Source of the DNA: Diphasiastrum complanatum
Taxonomy: Eukaryota; Streptophyta; Lycopodiopsida; Lycopodiales; Lycopodiaceae
Reading direction: 5' to 3'
Assembly: GCA_029204225.1 (NCBI GenBank)
Contig: CM055109.1
Coordinates: 27,730,861-27,794,860, forward strand
DNA length: 64,000 bases
Program-made: the position numbers and the translations under genes
Notes under the pieces: model-generated
What the model saw: only the letters and a program-made list of their open reading frames with translations
Database searches by the model: none
What the model was told of the DNA's origin: nothing
Shown here: piece after piece, positions 12,945-25,684 of the stretch
How positions within the stretch are numbered: position 1 is the stretch's first letter
Layout: every line of letters begins with the position of its first letter

Positions 12945-13903
12945 TTAAGGTCACGTTTGGTGGCTTCGTATCTTTGTCAGGTTTAGCATGTTGAAAACCT
13001 TTTGATGCTTGATCTTGGAAAGCGCTTTGGTTTATATGTCTGCAACCATTTCTGTTGTGGAGCAGTATTGAAGAGTCAGTTGTCCTGAGAAAACCTTTTC
13101 CCAAATGAAACGATACTAGATTTCTATGTGCTTAGACTTGCCATAAAATCTGGGATTCAGAGACAGCGAAACACAACGCAAATTGTCACACAGAATGGTA
13201 GTTGGCTGAAACTGAGTGTGATGTAATAACTTGATTCATATAGCTTCTTTTGAAGCTTGACATGCTGTGATGTACTCTGCCTCGGTTGAAGAAAGCTTGA
13301 CTATTTTTTGCTTTCTTAAATTCCACGAAATCGGTCCCCCTGCCAGATAGAAACAGAATCCGAAGGTAGATTTTCTGGTAGAGACTGTTCCTCCCCAATC
13401 TGAGTGGGAGTAGCCTTGTAGGACGAGTGGGTCAATAGCATTTCCATAACATAAAATGTGATATAGACTTCCTTGAATGTACTTCATCACTCTCTTTAAT
13501 GCTTTCCAATGCGAGATCCTAGGATTAGACATGTATTGATTTAAGGTGCTAACAGTGTATAATACTATACTTGGATCCATTGGTGTGTCAATCGGTTTGC
13601 ATCAGACATATGAAATTTTTCCAAAACATTTTCTAGATATTTCTGCTGGCCAAGATAGATTTGCTTTTGAAGTCTATTTCTCGTAATGTGAATTCCTAGC
13701 AAAGAATGAACAGCGCCTAGATTAGTCATGTCAAATTCTTTTGACAGATCACTCTTAGTAGTGTGCAGTAAAGAAGTGTCGTTAGACAAAATAAATGCAT
13801 CATCGACGTAAAGAGCTATGTGAACTGAATGGACACCTATACGCTTGGAATAAACATTAGATAGAGTCGAATAGGTCATGGTGTAGGAAAACCAAAGATG
13901 CAA
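12945..13903 (-). pseudogene. Copia reverse transcriptase and RNase H, 3' part of pol
   Basis: Read on the minus strand. 13903-13565 encodes the back half of a Copia RT with the catalytic Y-V-D-D (A-L-Y-V-D-D-A-F-I-L) and the L-L-G-I-H-I-T-R motif. 13580-13236 encodes RNase H with S-D-W-G-G, S-T-R-K-S-T-F-G-F and S-S-T-E-A-E-Y. Past 13236 the frame shifts and shows the C-D-N, K-S-K-H-I-E-I and T-K-A-L-S landmarks with two in-frame stops. A polypurine tract and LTR follow. Gag, protease, integrase and the front of RT are absent, so this is a dead 5'-truncated copy. Confidence 0.9.
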
Positions 13904-14285
13904 AGATGCAACAGTATAAATGGTCTAGATAAGAAAAAGATATTGGACCTCTAAGGGGTTATCATAAGGAAAATGTAAGTCAGCAGTTCGGATATAGCTT
14001 CATTGTACAAAGGGGTGTTTCGAGGGGTAAAACGATACCTGATCTTTACATCGGGGGTTACAGTGCAGGACTACGGGAAGCAACGAAGGCCAATAGTGAG
14101 CGAAAGATACAAATGGTCAGATAGAGTGGTGGGGTGAACCAGAAAGGAAGCAATGAAGGGCAGGAGAGACGGTGAGGGTGCATGACACAAGTACATGTTT
14201 CAAATTAAAAGTACTAATGGCGGGAGCACAATGGCTCAAAACTGAACTAAGAACCAAAAGGTACTAAAACAACTCTCTCTGAAGT

Positions 14286-14410
14286 CATCTCTCGCACATG
14301 AGAGGAAATGAAAACTGAAAATATTAAGACTACTCTCATCTCTCACGTAAGAGGGGGAATGAAATGGAAATAAAGAAGACTACTCTTAGTCATCTCTCAC
14401 GCAAGAGAGG
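14286..14410. repeat. Tandem repeat, about 51-54 bp, three copies
   Basis: CATCTCTC followed by CACG(C/T)AAGAG-type sequence starts at 14286, 14337 and 14391. Each unit contains a short inverted motif (CTCTC...GAGAG). Confidence 0.75.
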
Positions 14411-14750
14411 AAGAAGAAAAAACTAATCTATTATTGACTTGAAATTTTACAAAAACTAGAAGAGCCCTTTGTTCCTTGCTTTTGGCCTCAACAATAATCT
14501 TCTTACGCTCAACCCGTTGCGAACCATCCATCTATCTCCCTGTCTCAATGGCCAATCTATGCGAAGAGTCTGTAGCTTTCCCAAACAGTATATGAGTCCC
14601 AAAGACAATGGCTGAGCAAGATGCTATCTTATTACTAGCTTCTTTCAGAAGCACAATAGAGATGATGTTTCCGACAATATAGGATCTTGTTAGGGGGAAG
14701 AGTAAGAAAGAAAAGAACTACTTGTGGATGCCAACGCTCTACCTCCCACA

Positions 14751-14905
14751 TCCAAAGCTTTAGTTAGTAAACGAGACCACCCCTTTTGGGTCTCTCCTTA
14801 GAGTGGATCGCTCTCTCTCTCCTTACACATGCAAAGTCCTTAATAGTAAAAGGGATCACCCCTTTTGGGTCTCACCTTAGGGTGGGTCACGCTCTCTCCT
14901 CACAT
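14751..14905. repeat. Tandem duplication, about 79 bp
   Basis: CCCCTTTTGGGTCT occurs at 14780 and 14859, each preceded by a similar GCAAAG/CCAAAG...AGTAAA block and followed by a CTTAG(A/G)G(T)GG(A/G)TC block and a CT-rich run. Confidence 0.75.
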
Positions 14906-15872
14906 GTCATATGTGATGGTTGGCCGAATGAGTATAGCTATTTATGAGAAACTTTCCACCGACTGTATGTCTCTACTTTGGCTCTTGTACCACATTATAG
15001 TGTCCCTTTCTATAGTGAAGCTGAAAGTCCGAACTCTTCAATCAACTTGGCCCAAAATGAAATAAAATAGTAATGATTTGGTTTGGGGAAATGAGTCAGT
15101 GCAGTGACTATCTTGCTACCTACAAAGGACTACAAAGGACAAACATTGACCAAAAGAGAATGAATGTATGTCTGGAAATTGGAGTCGATTTCTGGAGATG
15201 ACGAGTCTTGATACATTTTTGTACAAGACATCATACACATCCGAGTCATATCTATGACTACACCTGAAGTAATTGAAGATGTGTGGTCTTCAACTCTATG
15301 GGGCCCACCAATCGTGGACAATCATTTATATCATCTGTAGCTTTGACTTCTTTCTAATATATGTCCAATGTCCAACTTCAAGAAACAAGTCAACATAGGT
15401 TCTTAAAAAAATGATGCAAATTGCAAGTTTAACAAGACATTACAAATAACAATAGACAAACAACGTTGAAACTATGCATATGTCGTACATCAAACAACAA
15501 CTAACTTTAACCGTAAGCTATGGTCGTCATCATCTCTCTCTCTCTCTCTCTCTCAACTGACATTCTCTGGACTTTTTGCATACACAGACAAAAAAAACCC
15601 CTAAAATTACACAATGCGCTGATGCCCCAGCCCGCTGTAGAAGAACCTGCGGAAGAAATTCTCCCACCTCTCACGTTTTTTGAACATGTCACCTCTTTGC
15701 TCTCTTCATGCACCGCTGGTGATAGAGCAGTAGCTATTACTGTGTAATTGATTCTTCAAAATAGAAAGTTGCAATGTGCTAGTCTCTAACACGGCTGGCC
15801 AAACATTGTCAAAAACCCTACACATTATCACCAATCAGATTGCAAGATTCGCATTTTGTTCATCACAATGTA

Positions 15873-15984
<112 letters not shown>

Positions 15985-16739
15985 ATAGAATTATCAATCC
16001 TTTTAATATATTAAAAATTTTAGACTTATGACTAAGCATTTTACAAATAATAAAATAGAAGCTTAAAGGCCTTCGAATTAGAATTGCGAATGGAAACTTT
16101 TTTTGATTGTTTAATGCAAAGCTCAAGCTTCAAATTACAATAAAGGAAAAGGGGAATGTGAGTTGATATCTCCCTCGGGTTGCAAAATTAGGGAAGGAAG
16201 CAAGAAACGTGATGGAGGCTCGCACTAGGGGTAAACGTTCCTAAAAACTTGTGGAATGCACCTCGACCGGATTAATCTAGGATGTATCCACGTCATCAGA
16301 GAGCAGCACAAGAAGCGTATTTTGGGAGGGGTTGGTGGGTCTTGGCTTGTAGAGGAGATCTCTCCGCCCACAATGATTATTCAAGAAAAGTGTCTTTGTC
16401 GAGGGGTTTCGTGATTGAAAAAGGGGCCAGGTCGTGGGAAGGGTTGTAGGGAAGCTCCTCAAGCGTGAAAGGGTGACGCGGATGCTGGTTGTGCCAAGAC
16501 CCTCTGGTAATCTTCTATATCTACGTTATAGTGGGAATTGGGTGGGAATTCATGGGGTTCAGTAGATAATAGCATTTGTCCATTTTCTTTTTTCACCACT
16601 CTATGATGTTGATACTCTTTTCCCCATCTTGGGCTTGTTGGCCAAAACAATGGGCTCTTATACCACGTCGAGGACCACATCGACACTAGTGTAAATGTTA
16701 GCCAAAAAATATAAAAAGAAATAAACACCGTGGCACGTG

Positions 16740-17400
16740 TATTGTAAGTCCACGTGTGAGTAATTGTTAATAAACTCCTACTATGGCATGTGTATTATAA
16801 GACTATGAGTACTGCTTTCCCTTGTTTGATAAAGTTTTGAATTTAGGAAATTTAAGCTTAGAAATAAAAGATTCTAAGTTTAACTTGAGTTCTAAGTTTC
16901 GGAACTCAAGTTTCTAAGTTTAGAAGTTGTGAGACTTAGAATAGTAAGTTTAGAAGAATAATCCCATAAGTTTAGTTGAAACTTATGGAAGGGCCTCTTG
17001 CTATAAAAAGAGAGGCATTGTCCTTGTAAATAACACATTGATAACACATTGAGATTATGCTACATGATTATCTTGTGATTAATCTTTCCATATTCTTGTG
17101 TTCCCTTTGGAAGGTGAATAGCTTGAGGGAAGGTGCTCGGGCCTCCTCTTGCCTCCTTTTGTAGGCTTTCATATTGTGGCATGTTTTGTGAATGTTTTAT
17201 GCTTTAAAGTAGTCGCAATCTTATTTCTCATTCCCTTTGGGTGTTAGCTAGGTTCTAGTTTAACGGGTTTTTTGCTAGTTGGGCAAGCCTTAGGAAAACC
17301 CTAGTTTAGTTAAATCGCATGTTAGTTGGGTGAGCCTTAACAAGCTTAGGTAGATTGTTTTTGTTGACATTAGTTTCCGACCGAGAAGCCCTGGTGCTCT
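16740..17400 (+). other. LTR-like stretch with TATA box
   Basis: GCTATAAAAAG at about 16999 is followed some 25-60 bp later by a run resembling an LTR R/U5 region (a duplicated AACACATTGA at about 17035). Upstream is a block of repeated AAGTTTAGAA-type words (16850-16985). No partner LTR, primer-binding site or polypurine tract was found, so this could equally be a degraded promoter-like sequence. Confidence 0.25.
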
Positions 17401-18540
17401 TCTCTTTTTGTTTGTAAGCTTATGTAGAATCTAGAAAGTGGACAGATTGACTAAAATGGATCTAAATATTTATGATTGACGAATCATAAATAGATACTTA
17501 ATTATTGTCAAAGGATTATAAGGAATTGTGATGATTCTTAAGTGTGGGAGATTAATTCTAGGTCTAGTAAATGAGTTAAGAATTTAGATCAGTCTTTTGA
17601 AAATCTGGATCTCTTTACTCCAGTGTTTTATTGAGATCCTATGGATCTCACAGACATTCTTGCAAGGTCAGTTATCTTACAAGTACTCAGAGATCGTGGA
17701 TAATTTTAGACTGAAACAACTTTAACTCTAATCTCCTGAGTTAGGTAACACTTCATTCAGTGTTTCATGTAAGGGTTTTACATGAAGGTAATGTTACTAA
17801 CTTATAGAGAGTGAAATCCAGATAAGAAAATTTATCACTTAGTGTACTTTCCAAACCTGAGTTTGTACTCTAGGGCAGAGATTAATGATTGAAAAATAGT
17901 TTATCTTTGAGTACTTGTTTGTTATGGAAGTTAGACTAAGGATAATGATTTTTTCTCAATAAGTATTGAAAGTTAAAAAACGGTTCTTGTTTTTCCTTTC
18001 ATGTTTTGAGGATATAACCAGTTCAAGGGGAGAAGAATGTTACGTCCACGTCCTGTATATAGGGCTGTGATGACTGAAGTCGTTTCAGTCCAGTAGTGTT
18101 GCTGATTTTTCATATTTGAGGTGCTTCTTTGACAAGTCACAATGTAAACATCTCGGTCCAATCCAATATGTCTGTCCAATAATCGGATCCAAAGATAACA
18201 TGTCTGCTCATTATGTTTGACCAACTCCGCGATAGACTGTAGTGAAGACTGTAGCGAATCTCTGTATAAAGCATGCAATCCCACTTGATTCTCTACCACC
18301 AACAGATCTAGTATTTGGCCAAAAAACCGAGTCCCAAATAAATCTTTAGAAATGTGGTAATCATTTGCACTAACTCTCATGTGTCTTTGTAAAGAACATA
18401 ATGTTCCCCTGTGATATCAAATCTACCGTTGAGGAATGGATACCATTACAATTCCATAAACCAATATGAAGGTGATGCCAAACAGGGCCTGGTAGAAATT
18501 GTTTGGTTTCTATCCAAGTCATAGTAGCCAGTTCATTTGG
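17401..18540. other. No gene recognised
   Basis: A 135-residue minus-strand open frame (18380-17973) is the longest here. It has no motif I recognise and ordinary composition, so it may be chance or part of the gypsy debris to its right. Confidence 0.3.
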
Positions 18541-18839
18541 TAGAAACTTGCTTGTTTATTGGACTTATATCACTTGAGTTTTATGATAAACCAAAGTGAT
18601 TGCCTATTGTGATTGTCAAGTGAAATTCTTGAATCTATCCAAGTTCATGATCCGCCATGTGGTAGACTCTGTTGTTTCCAATAAGATTTGGAAAGTACAA
18701 AGTTGTTGATTAGTCGTTGAAAATTACCAGTACAAGTTGTTGTTTAGCTTCAAGAAAAACAACATGGTTGAATGGGACATAGTTGGAGTACATCTCTTCA
18801 TCATTGTTGTTCTTTCTCATGTGTATGACTATTGTCTAA

Positions 18840-18975
18840 CAACAATAGGAATCTTGTCTTGGATTACTTGTATGATCAAGTCGGTTTTCTAACATGGTGG
18901 CCATCAGGTAGTGATGAAATTTCTTAACCGCATAGATCATTGCCAGTGGTGCTCCGGGGATTCCAAATCCCTAGC
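18840..18975 (-). pseudogene. Ty3/gypsy RNase H relic
   Basis: On the minus strand one short frame reads L-A-M-I-Y-A-V-K-K-F-H-H-Y-L-M, the conserved RNase H segment of Ty3/gypsy elements (compare the intact A-L-A-M-I-L-S-V-R-K-F-R-H-Y-L at 62.5 kb). Flanking codons are out of frame or stopped. The gypsy relic at 19.8-20 kb is on the same strand but in the wrong order for one element. Confidence 0.6.
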
Positions 18976-19432
18976 TACTAGAACCTATACCATTGATAGG
19001 TCCATGATCAAAATATCTATTCACACTTGATGAAGTCAATTTCTAGCTTGGAAATTTATCGTATAGGGCGACTACTTTTAAAGCTTAGCCTTAAAGAGAT
19101 GATTTTAAGTAACTTATGATTACCGAGCCAAAAAGCAAGGCATTGAGCCAGTGGGGCTTCAAATACTAAGAATTTCAATGTTATTTTCAAGAAATTGCTC
19201 TTGAAATTGGGCGCAAAAAGCCCAGTCCTCTTCCTACTCAAAAATTGAAGAGAACTCTCCTCCCAACCTACAATCTCTACCACTTGTGCCTTCTTCACAT
19301 ACAAAATCAGAAAATTTTAGCATATACTATGCATACTATTCAGCCTATCCTATGAAAATAGTGAAGCATGTAACTGTACATTACACATGTGTAAATATGT
19401 AAAGCTAGAAAAGCTAGAACTTGACCTAACAC

Positions 19433-19600
19433 GTTTCATTCTCTAGAATGGAATCACAAGTGGCAGAAGGCATACACCTACCCCTCATCTCGATGGTGGT
19501 GAAGAGGGTGTATGAGAGATGAAACATGTTTCATTCTCTAGAATGGCATCACAAGAGGCAGAAGGCATATGTGCATCTTCCATCCAAGATTGGGTCTCAT
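19433..19600. repeat. Tandem duplication, about 95 bp
   Basis: GTTTCATTCTCTAGAATGG occurs at 19433 and 19528, both followed by CATCACAAG or its near match, then AGGCAGAAGGCATA or GTGGCAGAAGGCATA. Confidence 0.75.
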
Positions 19601-19799
19601 TGTCGCGCTTATCTAAACTACTCCTAAAATAAACCTAACTATGCTAACCTTGAGGATGGCATGAAGCCCATGCCCACGATATCCAAATAGAAGGAGATGA
19701 AAATTTTGCAAAACTATAGATATAGAGTGAAAAGTATACATGCAGTTCCCAAACCATGGGTGGAGTGCTTATGGGACCAAGCTTCATGAATAGAGTGGA

Positions 19800-19995
19800 A
19801 GTACAATGAATCCAATCCTAAGTTGTCAGCTTTATTAACCTAACTGAGCACATAATCCTCAATGTCACTTTCCAGTTTTGGCCAATAAAATCGTTTCCTA
19901 ACCAGGGCCATAATCTTATGATGCCCTGCACTAGGACTATCACAACATTCTTGTAAAACCAGTTGCCGATAGTCTCCATTATTGGGAACACATTC
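19800..19995 (-). pseudogene. Ty3/gypsy integrase zinc-finger relic
   Basis: The minus strand encodes V-P-N-N-G-D-Y-R-Q-L-V-L-Q-E-C, then S-P-S-A-G-H-H-K-I and R-K-R-F-Y-W-P-K. This is the H2C2 region at the N-terminus of gypsy integrase and closely resembles the better preserved chromovirus copy at 50.5 kb (N-S-E-D-Y-R-Q-Q-V-L). It is interrupted by a stop soon after. No other part of this element is collinear with it. Confidence 0.7.
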
Positions 19996-19997
19996 TA

Positions 19998-21195
19998 AGA
20001 TCTACAAAATGCTTGCTAAATTTGGCAAGACATTGTTCAAATTAGCAAGGGCACCAATGTTCATTTATTCTCTACTCCTCACACTCATCTCCCATGCATC
20101 TCCATTATTGGAGCATGGCTAGAACAAGGGTGTCATCATGCACAAACTCAAATCCCATCTTTCAGCATCAATTTTGACCAAGAATCTTAAAATCTAGCAA
20201 AACATAATAAATTTAACAGATTCAAAAAACATCAATCATCAAGAGACCTTGCTCATTTGTTGTTGTAGGTTCCTTGTATCACACACACGATCATGGTAAG
20301 TTGTGTTTGAGACTTTAAAGAATGCTCCCATAGTTAGTGTTTCTCTAACATCTCACTAATATTTTCCAAATCTATCTAAATTATCAACATATCTGCACTA
20401 AGCAGGAAACTCATCTTTTCAATACTAAAGTTGGAACAAATCTGATATCATCATCACATCTCAAACCTATCATCGACCTCAAAACTCAAAACTCATCCCA
20501 ACCCCATCTCATCTCAACACAAACCTACTCTACACATAATCACATCACAATTCTACTAAATCGAGCAAGATTCATGCTAGTTAATCTATCACCCCCTCAC
20601 CATTAACTAGCATCCATCTAGGCTGAAAATTCACATCTAAAAAGTTGAAAAACTTGCAAGAAAGCTAGGAAATTTATTAATAAATCTCGTCATAATCAAG
20701 TGACATACTACATTAACTATAGCATAACCAAGAACAATATCAATCCATAGCACACAATGCTAAAAACCTGATATGGAACACAAGAGAATGCATGAAGGAA
20801 ACTTGGATATTTATTTCATGTTTTGGCACCATATTAATACATAGCATGTGTATTTGAAACTTGTGGAATTGGTCTCAATATATACACAATTCCTCTCATC
20901 CTATATGACTTCATTTACATGTCCCGAAATAATGCCTTCGAGTGACAACTGTAACAAAAAACAACAAACATAAATTTAGCATGCATTATTTTATATATCG
21001 AGAATATATATATAGAAAATATATAAATAACAACCTATAGAAACATATCTAATCCATCAAGGGAATGTGAAATCTAACAAGAAAATGTGAAATCTAACAA
21101 GAAACTTGCAAAAATATTCACAATCATTCCAAGATGTACAAAATGCTTGCTAAATTTGGCGAGACATTGTTCAAACTAGCAGGGCACTATGTTTA
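19998..21195. repeat. Dispersed direct repeat, about 65 bp, 1.13 kb apart
   Basis: An AAAATGCTTGCTAAATTTGG block continuing through GAGACATTGTTCAAA or its near match to GCACCAATGTT/GCACTATGTT is found at about 19998-20062 and 21132-21195 in the same direction. The DNA between is AT-rich with no coding frame; the pair could be remnants of element ends. Confidence 0.65.
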
Positions 21196-21359
21196 GCAAA
21201 TAAACTATAAATAAAAACCTAAAGAAACATATATCTCCAATATCCTTAGTTTGTGTTGGTGTCACCTTTAATTTCTATACCCACTTCCCTCGAGGCCACG
21301 CTCTCTTTCTTTTATGTGTCCTCTCCTCTAAAGTTACAGATAATAACACATTAAAAATG

Positions 21360-21463
<104 letters not shown>

Positions 21464-21614
21464 CAAATTCCACTGAATCTGTGAACATGGTTATCTTCTT
21501 ACCGTTCTTTCTTCTTTGTTACTTCTGTAGATTACGGTTCTTTACGGGTTGGTCTCTTATTAGAACGGTTTCCAAGCAGAAGCGTATTCTCAGATTACAA
21601 TGAGTATTCCCCAG

Positions 21615-22585
21615 CCTGTCAGTGGGGAGAGACAGATTCATTACTCAGCTACATGCATAAACAAGCCATGCAACCAGTCCTAGCTCAAAATAGAACAGCG
21701 TTCTGAATCAGGGAGCAATTCTACAACCTATCTACTAAAATCAGGAAACAAACAAGGACAAGATTAAGCTACTCAATCAAGAAAACAAAAAACCAGGAAA
21801 CTAATTTCCTAACAGCAGTTTGGCAGCCCAAGAATCAAGAAACACCCATTTCTTGATGCTTAGAATGCCCAAGAACAATCAAGAACTGGAATGTCAGAGA
21901 ATATGCAAGATCTACACCACAACTCCAGCCTATTTATTTTACTTGAATGCTGATTTTTACATTAATCCACAAACAAAAAATAAAATCTAATCCACAACTA
22001 AGAAGCAAGAGAGTAAGCAAGAAATCTAGTTAATCCACAACACAAAGGGAAATCAAAACATGCTCATAGGAATTTCACTCAAAAACATTACCATGAACAA
22101 GGAGCTTAACAATCATCAAGAACTCATGGAAGATCTTCTTTATTTACTCAAGGGAACTTGACAATACATTCGAAGCTCCCTCACAAGAGAGGGGGCCCCT
22201 TAAATAAGCAAGAAGGCTGCCCATGTGGAGCCCAAGTGGCAATTCCACCAAATTAGAAATTAAATGTGGAAATTGCCCTTCCACTAGAGGTCACCATCAA
22301 AAGGTGGCTCACTCTAAATTATTTAAGGGGGGTCTACATTTATTTACAAAGCCTAGGAAGTATTACTAGCTCCTACATGGTCGTTCCTTCTCTGGGATAC
22401 ACCATAAAGGCTCACATAGATAATTCATTGTCATCCTAGCTAGTAATTTCTCGGCTCTCATGCTCGACTCTCAGCTTCTTTTGCTCTCCTCCTTCTGAGA
22501 CCTCCTCGGTCATGGGTGAGAGATACTATGTGTCTTCAACTTGGCTCGGCATCTGGGGATTCTCTGAAATCCGCTAACACTCTCT
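21615..22585 (-). other. Candidate solo LTR
   Basis: Read on the minus strand the stretch starts TGTTAGCGGATTTCAG at 22585, has a TATTTAAGG TATA-like box at about 22205, and a CTGACA end is available at about 21616. A purine tract (AAACAAAGAGAG) lies just before the start. No partner copy or convincing target duplication is seen, so it is a candidate only. Confidence 0.35.
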
Positions 22586-22861
22586 TTGTTTTTACAATAA
22601 TTTTTTCATAATATTTCTTTACAACAACAAAATAAAAATAATTGTGATAATATCTATTTTTTCTTCATAACAAATAAACAGAGTTGTAATAATATTTGTT
22701 TTGAAGTACTAATCTTATCATATAACAAGTAGATTTTGGTGCGATTGACGTTGCGATTTTGACGAACATGGAAGCAAGACAGAGCACGCAAGAAATAAAA
22801 TGACTGAGTAAAAATAAACCATACATGCCTACTTGGACCAAGTAAAATAGTTTCAATTCAT

Positions 22862-23295
22862 GAAAAAAGTGGGAGTATCCCTCTCACTAGTCCTATTTGG
22901 CTTGTATATTGATGAGTTGGAGAGAGTCATTACACAGTGTGGTGGTGCTGATTGCAGGCTTGGGGACATCTTGATTGATATTCTCCTTTATGCTGATGAT
23001 GTGGTATTGGTCTCGCCGATCAGAGAGGGTCTACAACGACGGTTGGATTGCTTACAGGAGTTTTGCACCATATGGGGCCTAGGGGTGAACATTGAGAAGA
23101 CCAAGGTTATGGTCTTCACCACTTCTCGACAACGACAAGAGCTTATTTTTGATGGACAGGTTCTAGAGGTGGTCCCTTCCTATACAAACCTGGGGATCCT
23201 TTTCTCGGGTCCTACTTTTAGCATGAGACAGGCCGCTACCACTCGACTGGGGAAGGGACATGCCTCCCTTGTTCTGCTAGAGCGATTTTGTTTCC
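22862..23295 (+). pseudogene. LINE reverse transcriptase, catalytic part
   Basis: The frame carries L-F-G-L-Y-I-D-E-L-E, then the catalytic L-L-Y-A-D-D-V-V-L-V, and then V-N-I-E-K-T-K-V-M-V-F and Y-L/Y-T-N-L-G motifs, the ordered blocks of non-LTR RT palm and thumb. The block before YIDELE is altered (G-V-S-L-S where G-C-P-L-S is usual). The fingers domain and any endonuclease are missing. Homology is lost after F-C-F-R-K at about 23297. Confidence 0.88.
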
Positions 23296-23302
23296 GGAAG
23301 AG

Positions 23303-24729
<1,427 letters not shown>

Positions 24730-24744
24730 AAAAAAATAGTTACA

Positions 24745-25209
24745 TTGTTTGGAAACAAATATGTACATCCATCTGGGATGAGTTCATTTGCTAATGTAAT
24801 GGAAGTTTTTGATTTGCAATATGAAGCTTATTCTTTATTTGCTAAGCCAATTTTGGATTTATCCGAAATGCATCTAAGTAGTTGTGAACTATCAAAGATT
24901 CTTAACTCAGTAGACTTAGATCAGGAACAAATTGAGAAGAACAAGATATTGTCTGAATTTAAAGATGTATTTCCAGAAGAATTACCTCATCGAATATTGT
25001 CGTCCAAATCGGTAAAACATAAGATAGAGTTAATTCCAGGTAGTCACCCTATCTCTAGACAACCTTATAGGTTTTCTGATAAAGAAGAGATAGAGATTAC
25101 TAAGCAAATTGAAAATTACTTGAAGATGGGTCATATTCAGCCAAGTAAGTCACCTTGGGGTGTTCCTGTTCTTCTTAAATCGAAGAAAGATGGTGGCTTC
25201 AGGTTGTGT
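24745..25209 (+). pseudogene. Ty3/gypsy reverse transcriptase N-terminal fragment
   Basis: The frame covers the protease-RT linker and front of RT: F-K-D-V-F-P-E-E-L-P, H-K-I-E-L-I-P-G, I-S-R-Q-P-Y-R-F and P-S-K-S-P-W-G-V-P-V-L-L, ending at K-K-D-G-G-F-R-L-C, just before the first catalytic aspartate. The fragment is bounded by CT repeats on the left and unrelated TCGAC-rich sequence on the right, so it is an orphan piece. It resembles the + strand RT piece at 46.3 kb. Confidence 0.88.
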
Positions 25210-25400
25210 GATGCAGGAGCAGGATCGACTTTGTCGACGTCTAGGTCATCGACTTCATCGACTCGACTTTGTTGACATCCTGACATCAACTCCATCGACA
25301 TCTTCTCTAAGGCAAACCAGTCGACTTGGCTTGTCCGACACCTTCGACGATCGTCAACTATCACTAGTCAAAATAGAGCTCTTCCTCTGTCCTGTTCCGA
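25210..25400. other. TCGAC-rich stretch
   Basis: The word TCGAC or GTCGA recurs about ten times within 150 bp in irregular spacing, with a clear rise in CpG over the surroundings. No gene is apparent. Confidence 0.5.
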
Positions 25401-25684
25401 CGCAGACTACGTCATAGTGCATTTCAATACTTTGCAGTAATTGCACTACTTCACGCTCGTTGCTCACATAGTTATTATAATTGATGCATGTATATATACA
25501 TAACATCAACACACTATTGGTAAGTAAGTGAAAAGAGCATGAATGCATGACATCAGAGTCAATCAGCGGAAGCGTGAAATAGAGTTCCTCCATAAACTCC
25601 ATTGTATTAGAATTATTTGATTCCATAGGATCAGAGATTTTAGAGAGAGTGAAAGTAATTCAAGAAGTAGAGATAGTATTCAAT

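Noticed and set aside
18840-19995. A single gypsy element from the RNase H and integrase relics
   Set aside because: On the minus strand integrase (19.8-20.0 kb) would precede RNase H (18.9 kb), the reverse of Ty3/gypsy order, so they are separate or rearranged scraps.
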